Shown: positions 8,781 through 16,674 of the stretch, piece by piece
Numbering within the stretch: the first letter of the stretch is position 1
How the letters are laid out: every line of letters starts with the position of its first letter
Assembly: GCA_900549995.1 (NCBI GenBank)
Contig: URQQ01000005.1
Coordinates: forward strand, 48,210-112,209
Reading direction: 5' to 3'
DNA: 64,000 bases
Source of the DNA: an uncultured Lachnospiraceae bacterium
GTDB taxonomy: Bacteria > Bacillota > Clostridia > Lachnospirales > Lachnospiraceae
Position numbers and translations under genes: made by a program
Notes under the pieces: model-generated
What the model saw: the letters and a program-made list of their open reading frames with translations, nothing else
Told to the model about the DNA's origin: nothing
The model's database searches: none

Positions 8781-9434
8781 CTATCTTCTTTTTCTATTTT
8801 TATCCACGTGAATGACCCGTTGAACCCATCCCCTGTAGAACGCCTCCTCATGTGATACGAGAAGTACATTGCCTTTAAACTCACAAAGCGCTGCACGCAA
8901 AGCTTCCTTGGCCTGAACATCCAGATGGTTTGTCGGCTCATCCAGAATCAAAAAATTACATGGTTTTAAGGTAAGCAGACACATCTTCACTTTCGACTGC
9001 TCCCCGCCGCTCAATGTCTGGACTGGCTGAAGCGCATGCTGCCGTGTAATACCGCAGCGTGCCAGGTGTCTGCGAACCTCCTTTACGACAAGTTCAGGAT
9101 AGGCTTCTGCTACAATTTCTAACGGTGTCATCTCCTGATCTGCCCATCTGAGGTTCTGCTCATAATATCCAATGACTGCCTGCTCTGAAAATGAGAACGT
9201 TCCATCCAGATACGGAATCTGCCCAATCAATGTCTTTAAAAGCGTTGATTTTCCAATTCCGTTAAACCCTGTAATCACTACTTTCTGCCCCTCTTTTACC
9301 GCAAAATCGATACCTGATAAAACCGGGTACTCATATCCGACAGAAATCCTCTTCACTTTCAGTGGTTCGTTAGCCGTAAGCGGCAGTTCCTGAAAATGAA
9401 AAAATGGTTTGATTTCCTTTCTATTATCTAAAAT
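8781..9434 (-). pseudogene. Truncated ABC-F ATPase (second nucleotide-binding domain only)
   Basis: The open frame encodes one complete ABC ATPase domain: Walker A GFNGIGKST, signature LSGGEQSK, Walker B NFLILDEPTNHLD and the switch LLVSHEEAFY, ending soon after. ABC-F translation factors have two such domains in about 500-650 residues. Here only the C-terminal one remains, with about 25 residues of preceding sequence (open back to an in-frame TAA at 9435-9437). The first start codon available is a GTG at 9356 without a convincing ribosome binding site. The missing 5' half is replaced by an unrelated structured RNA region. I read this as a deletion remnant, although a half-size protein could still be made. 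Confidence 0.75.
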
Positions 9435-9459
9435 TTATATTCTGCCAAACTTGAGCATG

Positions 9460-9742
9460 AAAAAAAGACTGCGGACAAAAACATTGTCCACAGCCTTCTA
9501 ACGACCAGAATTGTCTTTCAACAATCCGCGCCGGCAATCTCCTGCATTTCCGGGAAAAAGCGTACAAAAACAAAGCTGTCTGTCTGAACAGCTGAATCTA
9601 CACATCTTTCTCCCGATGAACTGCAACGTCTTGCTGGTTTAAGCAGCGCCTTTTTTACTAACGCTATTCTAGCCCTACTCTGCACAATGTTTCATCGGTC
9701 CATCCACGTACAGAGTTTACTCGCCTTCTCGGCTGGTCATTT
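9460..9742 (-). ncRNA. Structured noncoding RNA candidate with closing stem, pseudoknot and terminator
   Basis: No convincing reading frame fills this interval, but complementary segments do. A closing stem pairs AATGACCAG (9741-9733) with CTGGTCGTT (9508-9500). A nine-pair helix joins ACTCTGTAC (9716-9708) to GTGCAGAGT (9685-9677). The loop of that helix holds CCGATGAA (9698-9691), which can pair perfectly with TTCATCGG (9620-9613), a pseudoknot. Smaller hairpins include GCCGAGAAGGC, GCTAGAATAGC and AGCTGT/ACAGCT. An 11-pair terminator stem (9495-9467) followed by seven U (9466-9460) ends the RNA. A TATA-rich stretch sits just upstream of the closing stem. The family is unassigned: it lacks the signature sequences I know for RNase P, tmRNA, SRP RNA and common riboswitches. 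A raiA-type RNA would be one family to test. Confidence 0.6.
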
Positions 9743-9763
9743 ATATAAAAATTCATGAGAGCC

Positions 9764-10417
9764 TTACCTTTCCTCTACTCCATTCTTGCCACAGATATCT
9801 TTAAGACAACATTTATCGCAGTATGGCTTCGTCCTTGCCGTACATACGTCGCGTCCATGAAAGACAAGCCTGTGGCAGAAGTCACTGCCTTCTTCGGGCG
9901 GAATGATCTTCCACAGCGCCATCTCCACCTTTTTCGGATCTTTTATCCCATCTACTAATCCTATACGGTTTACAAGCCTGATGCAATGGGTATCTGTCAC
10001 AATCGCAGGTTCTCCAAACACATCCCCCATGATGAGGTTCGCGCTTTTCCGCCCTACCCCCGGAAGTTTCAGCAATGCGTTAAAATCCCTTGGAATTTTC
10101 CCGCCGTACTCTTCTTTTAACATCTTCATACAGGCACTGATATCCCTCGCCTTACTTTTTCCCAGACCACATGGCCTTACAATTCTTTCAATATCCTCCA
10201 CATCAGCATCTGCCAGGGATTCTACATCAGGATATTTCTCGTATAACCCTTCCACGACAACATTCACCCTGGCATCCGTACACTGTGCCGCAAGTCTTAC
10301 ACTGACCAGCAGCTTCCACGCCTGATCATAGTCAAGCGTACAGCCCGCCTCCGGGTATTCCTCTTTTAACCTCTGGATGACTTCCAGAGCCAGTTCTTCT
10401 TTACTGTATGTACTCAT
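9764..10417 (-). CDS. nth: Endonuclease III (base-excision DNA glycosylase/AP lyase)
   Basis: Endonuclease III removes oxidised pyrimidines and cleaves the abasic site. The 217-residue protein contains the helix-hairpin-helix LLKLPGVGRKSANLIMGDV with catalytic Lys, the catalytic Asp region VTDTHCIRLVNRIGL, and a C-terminal [4Fe-4S] motif C-x6-C-x2-C-x5-C (CTARTKPYCDKCCLKDIC) near residues 188-206. Length and motif order are normal. It begins at ATG 10417 after a GAGAGG site and is followed by the structured RNA. It is a housekeeping repair gene with no oddities. Confidence 0.96.
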   Translation of the reverse strand: MSTYSKEELALEVIQRLKEEYPEAGCTLDYDQAWKLLVSVRLAAQCTDARVNVVVEGLYEKYPDVESLADADVEDIERIVRPCGLGKSKARDISACMKMLKEEYGGKIPRDFNALLKLPGVGRKSANLIMGDVFGEPAIVTDTHCIRLVNRIGLVDGIKDPKKVEMALWKIIPPEEGSDFCHRLVFHGRDVCTARTKPYCDKCCLKDICGKNGVEER

Positions 10418-10481
10418 CGCCTATTACCTCTCATCATCATTTTATCTTTTGAATCTGAACATTCAGATTTGCTGTTTAAAG

Positions 10482-11450
10482 TTATTTCGGTGCATACGCT
10501 TCCAGAAACTTATCCACTCTTGCACAATATTCTTCATTATAATCCAGCCACACATCCGCATGTCTGCTGTCTTCCACCGTCCAGATCTGCTTCTTTTCCT
10601 GCTTTACTGCATCATAAATATCTTTTCCCATAAAATACGGAGTCAGCGTATCAGCCTTACTGTTGATAATCAGAAGCGGCACTTTCGTATTGGCTGCAGC
10701 ATCCGGCACATCCGCCTCTGCATAAGAAAACCCAAGTTTTTGTTTATTCATGATATTTCCGCAAAACACCATATATTTCACAGGAATCCCAATCTCCATA
10801 TTCTCAAGTTCTGTTTCTACCATATACTCCATACTGCTGACCGGACAGTCCAGAACTGCAAAATCTACCAGGTCATCCATCTTCTCATCTGCAAGCGCCA
10901 GGCCAACCGTCGCACCGCCAAAGGACGTTCCCCAAAAACCAATCTGTTTCTCCGGCGCGTTTTCTGCGGCATAACGGACCATATCACCTGCATCATATTT
11001 CTCCCAGTAACCAAACGTCGTATACTGAGCAGTATTCTCCCCTGAGCTTCTCTGGTCATAGGTAATTACATTGTATCCTTTCCCGAGGAAATATTCTGCC
11101 AGAGGATAATTGGAATATCTGTTCCCTCCAAGTCCATGAACCAGAATCACCGTGTTCCAATCCTTCCCATCGGCATCTTCACAATAAATATAATCCCCCG
11201 GAATTATATGTCCGTCAAACGATGACTCTATCTTGATCTCTTCAATCCTGTAGCGGCCAGTAAACTCATCATAATCCATCTGGTACTTCTCCCAAAAGGA
11301 AGCCTCCACTCCAGAAGTACTCTCGTTAGTCACCAATTGTGTGGAATTATCAAAAACCTGGACACCGATAAAATATGACATACCGAGGAACAGAATCACC
11401 AGCAAAACTGCAGAACAGATCAATACAATCTTCAATTTTTTTCTTTTCAT
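10482..11450 (-). CDS. Alpha/beta hydrolase with N-terminal membrane anchor
   Basis: The 322-residue protein starts with a basic stretch and a hydrophobic helix (residues 8-30) suitable for membrane anchoring or secretion, so the catalytic domain probably faces outward. The hydrolase fold shows VILVHGLGGNRYSNYPLAEY (oxyanion region), the nucleophile elbow GFWGTSFGGATVGLAL, the acid in NSKADTLTP and the histidine in DSRHADVW. The closest named relatives I can suggest are YqkD-like Bacillus hydrolases; the substrate is unknown. It is preceded by GNAT/YoaP on the same strand, but a hairpin separates them, so it is probably transcribed alone. Confidence 0.85.
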   Translation of the reverse strand: MKRKKLKIVLICSAVLLVILFLGMSYFIGVQVFDNSTQLVTNESTSGVEASFWEKYQMDYDEFTGRYRIEEIKIESSFDGHIIPGDYIYCEDADGKDWNTVILVHGLGGNRYSNYPLAEYFLGKGYNVITYDQRSSGENTAQYTTFGYWEKYDAGDMVRYAAENAPEKQIGFWGTSFGGATVGLALADEKMDDLVDFAVLDCPVSSMEYMVETELENMEIGIPVKYMVFCGNIMNKQKLGFSYAEADVPDAAANTKVPLLIINSKADTLTPYFMGKDIYDAVKQEKKQIWTVEDSRHADVWLDYNEEYCARVDKFLEAYAPK

Positions 11451-11526
11451 GGCACCCTCCCTTTACCTGCTTATTGTAACATGTTCTGCCGCCTGAATGG
11501 AACTCAAATTTCATATGACAGTAAAT

Positions 11527-11566
11527 GGAAATGTCCCTCATCTGCATGAAGATGAAGGACACTTCC
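11527..11566 (-). terminator. Long hairpin downstream of GNAT/YoaP gene
   Basis: Seventeen-base arms (11527-11543 and 11550-11566) pair with only two internal mismatches around a six-base loop, just beyond the stop codon at 11574. There is no good U-run, so it may be an mRNA 3' stabiliser or a weak terminator. Confidence 0.4.
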
Positions 11567-11573
11567 TGTATAT

Positions 11574-12335
11574 TTAAGATTTTACAAGTTCTTTTGCAAT
11601 TTTCTGAGCTTTCTTTTCCGAAAGAATTTCATTGGTTATAAAGTTTCCATTATAAAACAGTGAGTACGATGTACATGGAGTTGGCGCATTCTGTGCTTCT
11701 TCTGTAGTCTCGATTTTATGCACACTGCATGGCAGACCTTCCTGTTCAAGTACGGACATAAATACCGGAGCATATTTCTCTGTATGCGGACACTGGTTCG
11801 AATAATACAGGACGATCCCCATCTCCTCTGTATGTCCATGTTTCGCAGTTTCCCGGAACTTAGGCACTTCTGCATCTTTTTCAAACGGCAGGTACAAAAG
11901 CTCAAAAAATGGGGCGGCAGTATCCGCTGTCTGGAAACCCTTATACTTTAAGTAAGCCGGATCTGAGAGGAATGGCATTTTCTTTTTGGAGGACAGACAT
12001 ACCAGCCCTTTCTTTCCTTTGGCCTTACTGTCCGCAATACATTGTTCCAGCAGCAGATTGGAGATTCCCTGCCCCTTATATTTCCCCGATACCCAGAAGC
12101 AGTCAATATACATATATCCTTCTGCCTCTACAGGTGCCCATGCACGTTCTGCAGAAAGATACTCTATGAACACCTTTCCTCTGACATCAAGCTTATAAAA
12201 CACAAGCCCTTCTTTTATTCTTTCTTTCATCCATGCCTTCTTGGATGCAACGCAATTCTCACCTTTTTTATCTGAAATACAACAGCAGATATGCTCGGAA
12301 TCAATGTTTTCCAATGTGATTTGTTTAAACTCCAT
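11574..12335 (-). CDS. GNAT acetyltransferase with C-terminal YoaP-like domain
   Basis: Residues 1-150 of this 253-residue protein form a GNAT fold. YIDCFWVSGKYKGQGISNLLLE carries the acetyl-CoA binding Q/R-x-x-G-x-G/A loop, and PAYLKYKGFQTAD is the usual C-terminal strand. The remainder (from about residue 165) has a YoaP-like thioredoxin-fold look, with GIVLYYSNQCPHTEKYAPVF containing one Cys and YSLFYNGNFITNEILSEKK at the end. Related proteins occur widely in Firmicutes without a known substrate. I chose the ATG at 12335 because AGGAGGGGAAAG directly precedes it; 34 more codons upstream are open but overlap the TfoX gene. The upstream TfoX-like gene ends 14 bases away, giving an operon. 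Confidence 0.82.
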   Translation of the reverse strand: MEFKQITLENIDSEHICCCISDKKGENCVASKKAWMKERIKEGLVFYKLDVRGKVFIEYLSAERAWAPVEAEGYMYIDCFWVSGKYKGQGISNLLLEQCIADSKAKGKKGLVCLSSKKKMPFLSDPAYLKYKGFQTADTAAPFFELLYLPFEKDAEVPKFRETAKHGHTEEMGIVLYYSNQCPHTEKYAPVFMSVLEQEGLPCSVHKIETTEEAQNAPTPCTSYSLFYNGNFITNEILSEKKAQKIAKELVKS

Positions 12336-12349
12336 CTTTCCCCTCCTGT

Positions 12350-12688
12350 TTACCCTTCCTTTTTCGGCATTTTCTTTTTCTTTGGTTTTGGTACCGGCAA
12401 TTCTTTCCACGTTCTCACTGCCAGCTCTGTCAGCCACTCTCTGTCATCTAATTCCTCCACCAGAAAATATGGTTTTGCCCCTTCATACGGCGGCACCTCC
12501 GAAAGTTCGGGTGCAAAGTTTTTTCCCGCTTCTGTAATTTTCACAAAAAACTGGTTATCACATATCAATGAAAATATTTTCCCATCCAGGTACATCCCAT
12601 ATTCGCCGAACATTTTCCGGTACGTGATCACTCCCGCACTGTGAAGCTGATCTGCGATATATTGTACAAATTCCGGATTAGTTGCCAT
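12350..12688 (-). CDS. TfoX N-terminal domain family protein
   Basis: The 112-residue protein matches the small TfoX-N fold: ATNPEFVQYIADQLHSAG, then ITYRKMFGEYGMYLDGKIF, and PYEGAKPYFLVEELDDREWL. The C-terminal tail is very basic (KPKKKKMPKK). Full-length TfoX regulates competence in gamma-proteobacteria; stand-alone N-domain proteins like this one are common in Firmicutes and have no firm role. It is the first gene of a two-gene unit with the GNAT/YoaP protein. No damage is visible. Confidence 0.85.
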   Translation of the reverse strand: MATNPEFVQYIADQLHSAGVITYRKMFGEYGMYLDGKIFSLICDNQFFVKITEAGKNFAPELSEVPPYEGAKPYFLVEELDDREWLTELAVRTWKELPVPKPKKKKMPKKEG

Positions 12689-12781
12689 AATTTTCTCCGC
12701 CTTTCTCTAAAACAATTTTGCTACAGACAGAATAACACAGAAAACATGACAGCTCTATGGCATGTACAAAAATAATAAAAC

Positions 12782-13201
12782 TTATGCGGCAGCCCTGCGC
12801 TGTCTCATATAATGCATTCCAAAGCTGACACCCGCTATCAAAAGCGAGGTTCCAAGCCCTGTATAAAAAACAGCAATAAAAATGTCAGGCACCAGTCCGG
12901 AAACACGCAGTCCGATCCCAAACGTCATCATAAATGCCATAATACAGTACGCCTGTTTATTAAAAAAGCGAAAAATGAGTTGTTTCTCTTCCTCATATGC
13001 TATGATTCTATTAGTATGTTTCTTCACCATTTTCCGAAATACCATATTATGAAAAAGCAAATATACCAAAACAGACAGCAGAATATTCAGTACTGTAAGA
13101 TAACCTTTATACGCAATTACACCGATCCTCACAATATTAAAACCTGCAATCAGCCATACAATACCTGCAATCAAAATCAAATTCATTTTCTTTACTTTCA
13201 T
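12782..13201 (-). CDS. Small membrane protein of unknown function
   Basis: The 139-residue product has four predicted membrane helices (about residues 7-28, 34-52, 84-102 and 108-128). Charged loops such as RKMVKKHTNR and AYEEEKQ lie between helices two and three. I do not recognise the family. The gene lies alone on the minus strand, divergent from the hydrogenase gene, and starts at an ATG preceded by GAAAGGAATG. The last residues are basic (MRQRRAAA). Confidence 0.65.
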   Translation of the reverse strand: MKVKKMNLILIAGIVWLIAGFNIVRIGVIAYKGYLTVLNILLSVLVYLLFHNMVFRKMVKKHTNRIIAYEEEKQLIFRFFNKQAYCIMAFMMTFGIGLRVSGLVPDIFIAVFYTGLGTSLLIAGVSFGMHYMRQRRAAA

Positions 13202-13301
13202 TTATTATCATTCCTTTCTAAAATGCTTCCTAAAATGAACACGTTCATTTTACCACTAACATTAATAATAGTCAATGATCTGACATTTTCTGTAAAAAAT
13301 G

Positions 13302-13330
13302 TTGCAATATGTCAGCACACGTGCTATCAT
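13302..13330 (+). promoter_or_regulatory. Predicted promoter of hydrogenase-rubrerythrin gene
   Basis: TTGCAA (13302-13307) and TATCAT (13325-13330) are separated by exactly 17 bases. The spacer carries a short inverted repeat (AGCAC-AC-GTGCT), a possible site for a redox or metabolite regulator. The predicted transcript start is about 40 bases before the ATG. Confidence 0.5.
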
Positions 13331-13375
13331 GATATCAGTAACAATTACTATTATTGTATATGTGGAGGTTTTTTA

Positions 13376-15442
13376 ATGAGTAAACATCTTTCAGAAAGCA
13401 TCAGAGTTCCTATTGAGCTGGATAATCCATCCATCGCAAGAGCTGAGGAGAAATGTATCAAATGCGGTATGTGCCGGAATATCTGTACTGATTATATTGG
13501 GGTTCATGGTACATATTCCCTGGCTGACACCAATGACAGAGCCGTCTGTATTAACTGCGGACAATGTGCAAATGTCTGTCCCGTCTCCAGCATCACAGAA
13601 ACTTATGAGTACAAAAAAGTGGAATCTGCTGTAAATGACCCGGATAAGATCGTAATTTTCAATACTTCTCCCTCTGTCAGAATTGCCCTTGGAGAAGAAT
13701 TTGGTCTGGCAGATGGCAGCTTTGTCCAGGGAAAAATGGTTGCACTGCTCCGGGCTTTGGGTGCCGACTATGTGCTTGATACCAATTTTGCCGCAGACCT
13801 GACCATTGTCGAAGAAGCCAGCGAATTGATTGAGCGTATTACGACCGGCAATAAGCCGCTGCCACAGTTTACCAGCTGCTGTCCTTCCTGGGTAAAGTAT
13901 GCCGAAATATATCATCCGGATATGCTCCCACATATCTCTACTGCGAAAAGCCCGATTGGCATGCAGGGGCCTACTGTGAAGACGTATTTTGCGAAAAAAA
14001 TGCAAATTGACCCGGCCAAAATTGTAAACGTCGCAGTCACACCTTGTACTGCCAAGAAAATGGAAATCCGCAGAGATGAGATGTGCGATGCTGGCAAGTA
14101 CCTGGATATTCCTGAAATGCGTGACATGGATTATGTCATCACAACCCGGGAACTTGCGATCTGGGCAAAAGAACACCAGATTGATTTTGATACTCTTCCT
14201 GACTCAGATTATGACAAACTTATGGGAGAGGCCAGCGGAGCCGGTGTGATCTTCGGTAATACCGGCGGTGTGATGGAGGCTGCCTTAAGAACAGCCTATG
14301 AATATATCACAAAAGAAAAGGCCCCTCAGAATCTGTTTACGCTGGAACCAGTCCGAGGCCTCAGTGAAATGAAAGAAGCGACACTTACCATCGGTGATCT
14401 TACACTCAACATTGCAGTCATCTACGGAACCAAAAATGCTTCTAAAATGATCGAACTCGTAAAAAACTCTCCGAAGCAATATCATTTTATAGAAGTTATG
14501 ACCTGTCCGGGAGGATGTATCGGCGGAGGCGGACAACCCAAAAATCTTGAAAAAAATGCAGATGAAATCCGTGCCAGACGTATTGCCGGACTTTATAAAA
14601 AAGACGCTCAGATGGAGCTTCGGTCAAGCCATGAGAATGAAGAAATCAAAGCTTTATACAAAGAATTCTACGGCAGGCCGTTAAGCCCGCTTGCAGAAGA
14701 AATGCTTCACACATCATATGCTGATAAAAGCAGTGAACTAGGTACATCAAAAAATAATCATAAATTGGAGGAAACAAAAATGGAAAAATGGAAATGCTCA
14801 GTATGCGGTTATATTCACGAAGGACCACTCCCGGAAGGATTCACATGCCCGGTATGCAGACAGCCTGCATCTGTATTTGAAAAAATGGAAGAGAAGACTG
14901 TAAGTTCCAACCCGTATCAGGGTACAAAAACAGAGAAGAACCTTGCAGAGGCTTTCGCAGGTGAAAGCCAGGCAAGAAATAAATATACTTATTTCGCACA
15001 TGTGGCAGCAAGGGAAGGTTACGACCAGCTTTCAGAAATCTTCTTAAAAACTGCCCGCAATGAACAGGAACATGCACGAATCTGGTATGAGGAATTAGGA
15101 AATATTAATTCAACAGCAGAAAATCTTCTCCATGCGGCAGAAGGGGAAAATTACGAATGGACAGATATGTATGATCGCTTTGCAAAAGATGCCGAAGAAG
15201 AAGGATTCCACGATCTCGCAGAACGTTTCAAAAGAGTAGCAGCCATCGAAAAATCCCATGAAGAACGCTACCGCGCATTGCTGAAAAATGTTGAAATGCA
15301 GCAGGTATTCGAAAAAGGCGAAGAAACGATGTGGGAATGCCGGATCTGCGGACATCTCGTGATGGGTAAAAAAGCACCAGAAGTATGCCCTGTGTGCAAA
15401 TACGCTCAGAGTTATTTTGAAGTGAGAAAAGAAAACTACTAA
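13376..15442 (+). CDS. [FeFe] hydrogenase fused to rubredoxin-rubrerythrin-rubredoxin
   Basis: One 688-residue frame encodes two enzymes. Residues 27-68 bind two [4Fe-4S] clusters (C27/30/33/37 and C58/61/64/68). The H-cluster domain follows with TSCCPSW (about 165), TPCTAKKMEIRR (about 221) and TCPGGCIGGGGQP (about 375). After a short linker, residue 469 begins a rubredoxin knuckle pair (CSVCGY...CPVC), then a rubrerythrin di-iron bundle (FAGESQARNKYTYFA, ARNEQEHARIWYEE) and a second rubredoxin (CRICGH...CPVC, about 652-676). The expected role is coupling hydrogen turnover to peroxide reduction in the cytoplasm. The start at 13376 follows TGGAGGTTTTTTA; open frame upstream is accidental. An internal GGAGG plus ATG at 14780, in frame, could also make free rubrerythrin. 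Confidence 0.95.
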   Translation: MSKHLSESIRVPIELDNPSIARAEEKCIKCGMCRNICTDYIGVHGTYSLADTNDRAVCINCGQCANVCPVSSITETYEYKKVESAVNDPDKIVIFNTSPSVRIALGEEFGLADGSFVQGKMVALLRALGADYVLDTNFAADLTIVEEASELIERITTGNKPLPQFTSCCPSWVKYAEIYHPDMLPHISTAKSPIGMQGPTVKTYFAKKMQIDPAKIVNVAVTPCTAKKMEIRRDEMCDAGKYLDIPEMRDMDYVITTRELAIWAKEHQIDFDTLPDSDYDKLMGEASGAGVIFGNTGGVMEAALRTAYEYITKEKAPQNLFTLEPVRGLSEMKEATLTIGDLTLNIAVIYGTKNASKMIELVKNSPKQYHFIEVMTCPGGCIGGGGQPKNLEKNADEIRARRIAGLYKKDAQMELRSSHENEEIKALYKEFYGRPLSPLAEEMLHTSYADKSSELGTSKNNHKLEETKMEKWKCSVCGYIHEGPLPEGFTCPVCRQPASVFEKMEEKTVSSNPYQGTKTEKNLAEAFAGESQARNKYTYFAHVAAREGYDQLSEIFLKTARNEQEHARIWYEELGNINSTAENLLHAAEGENYEWTDMYDRFAKDAEEEGFHDLAERFKRVAAIEKSHEERYRALLKNVEMQQVFEKGEETMWECRICGHLVMGKKAPEVCPVCKYAQSYFEVRKENY

Positions 15443-15449
15443 TGTCAAT

Positions 15450-15480
15450 AAATGCGCGGTATAAAACTTACCGCGCATTT
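15450..15480. terminator. Bidirectional rho-independent terminator
   Basis: Perfect 12-base arms (AAATGCGCGGTA and TACCGCGCATTT) flank a seven-base loop, eight bases past the hydrogenase-rubrerythrin stop. It can also end the convergent minus-strand operon that finishes at 15594. Confidence 0.85.
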
Positions 15481-15490
15481 ACATATTCTA

Positions 15491-15583
15491 TCACTCTCCA
15501 AAAAGAAACTCCCGAACCACATTTGCAGCCATTTCTCCATTTGATACAATTGTCTGAGGAATCTCTGATTCAATCCCTTCTTG
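15491..15583 (-). pseudogene. Possible C-terminal gene remnant
   Basis: Between the HEAT-like gene and the terminator, the minus strand has a 30-codon open stretch with protein-like composition (IESEIPQTIVSNGEMAANVV, then REFLFGE and a stop). It has no start codon or ribosome binding site and is bounded upstream by a stop. I do not recognise the family. It may be the tail of a lost gene or chance. Confidence 0.25.
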
Positions 15584-15593
15584 TCAGCCTGAC

Positions 15594-16043
15594 TCACACG
15601 TTCAGCTCCTTTAACACTGCCCGGATATCTTTTTCTACCAGCGGCCGCATGCTGTCCGGATACTGGCTCACATCCATCCTCTCAAGTGCCTGAATGATAG
15701 CCTCCGAAAGATCAGGTTTATATTTTGCAATTTCCGGCAGCGCCTGAATGCATTGCCTTGCTGTAATCGGTTTCACATCTTTCACATGTTTTAAATACGC
15801 ATCAATCACTTCATCAATTTTGTTCTCTGTATCCCACCTGGCATTTGCTGCTGTCAGCAGAAGCCCTCTTGTTCTGATATAGGAGTTCTCATCCTCCATC
15901 ATTTCGGCATATCGGTCAAAGTATGCATATACCTTATCTGATTTACGACTCTCCTCCAACAGAATTTTCAGGCTTGAATAAGCCTTTTTATTGTCTTTTA
16001 ATGTCAGATTTCCAACCAGTTCTTCTATATTTATCTCATCCAT
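15594..16043 (-). CDS. HEAT-like helical repeat protein
   Basis: The 149-residue protein is all-helical with repeat-like units such as YFDRYAEMMEDENSYIRTRG and YLKHVKDVKPITARQCIQAL. Proteins of this type are sometimes labelled SufBD in clostridial genomes, but there is nothing here of the Fe-S assembly proteins SufB or SufD. A small HEAT-repeat scaffold is the safer description. I chose the start at 16043 behind GGAGGTATGGGTGT; the 20 codons upstream lack a site. It is the last gene of the aldolase-PHP-integrase-like operon, 49 bases after its neighbour, and is followed by the shared terminator. Confidence 0.7.
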   Translation of the reverse strand: MDEINIEELVGNLTLKDNKKAYSSLKILLEESRKSDKVYAYFDRYAEMMEDENSYIRTRGLLLTAANARWDTENKIDEVIDAYLKHVKDVKPITARQCIQALPEIAKYKPDLSEAIIQALERMDVSQYPDSMRPLVEKDIRAVLKELNV

Positions 16044-16092
16044 ACACCCATACCTCCGATCCGCGATACAAAATCCACGTTTTTTATTAATT

Positions 16093-16674
16093 TCAATAAA
16101 CATTGTAATAGTAAATATACCGGCTCAGCCAGTCTATAGCGTCCTGCCATGTCTGAAAATCATGCCCTCCTTTTTTTCTCATCAACTGGGAAAAGAACGT
16201 ACTGACTGGTGCAGCTCCCCCACGTGTGCCTGCTTTCGTCATCTCAGTATGAACCTTATATTCTGTCATCATATTCTGATATGGTTTTGATCTGTAAATC
16301 GGATTTCTGCTGCTTAGAACAGTCAGTTCCTGATTTGCATTCTCATGTACAGCAGGCAGACGGTCAAGAGACCGTCCCACCAGTTCAAATGATCTGTAAA
16401 CACCAAATGAGTATGAGACTATTTCTTTCGAAGCCGGATCAATCAATACACACAGATATATCTCACCATCCTGAATGGTGTTATATGTGCCAATTCCAAC
16501 CCACAATTTCTGCGGAAGGCTTTTGCCTGTTTCGTGAATGTTTTCTCCTTCCCACGGATGCAGTTCCTCATCGTTTTTCCATCGCACAATATCTTCCGGG
16601 ACATGCCGGTACTCGTGCAAATACAAAATTGAGGACACTTTCCGCTTCTGCTCTGCTGTTATTTGAAGATCCAT
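16093..16674 (-). CDS. IS3-type integrase-core homologue lacking the DDE catalytic triad
   Basis: The 193-residue protein aligns by eye with the integrase core of IS3/IS150 transposases. KLWVGIGTYNTIQDGEIYLC stands for the W-x-x-D-I-T-Y...G-x-x-Y-L strand, VLIDPASKEIVSYSF for the D-x-x-S-R-x-I-V-G-W strand, and YRSKPYQNMMTEYKVHTEMT for the region after the second Asp. GAAPVSTFFSQL stands for DNA-x-x-E-S-F-F-x-x-L, and it ends WLSRYIYYYN. The three catalytic positions read Gly, Arg or Asn, and Ser instead of Asp, Asp and Glu. No terminal repeats or orfA lie nearby. It overlaps the PHP gene by 16 bases, so it is translated as an ordinary operon member. This suggests a domesticated or decaying transposase protein. 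Confidence 0.65.
   Translation of the reverse strand: MDLQITAEQKRKVSSILYLHEYRHVPEDIVRWKNDEELHPWEGENIHETGKSLPQKLWVGIGTYNTIQDGEIYLCVLIDPASKEIVSYSFGVYRSFELVGRSLDRLPAVHENANQELTVLSSRNPIYRSKPYQNMMTEYKVHTEMTKAGTRGGAAPVSTFFSQLMRKKGGHDFQTWQDAIDWLSRYIYYYNVY

Noticed and set aside
12812..13375. 188-codon open extension upstream of the hydrogenase
   Set aside because: It is antisense to the small membrane protein gene, has unlikely amino-acid composition and crosses the predicted promoter. The strong ribosome site at 13362-13367 sets the start at 13376.
16093..16674. Intact insertion sequence
   Set aside because: No terminal inverted repeats, no orfA, no target duplication were seen, and the catalytic triad is lost.
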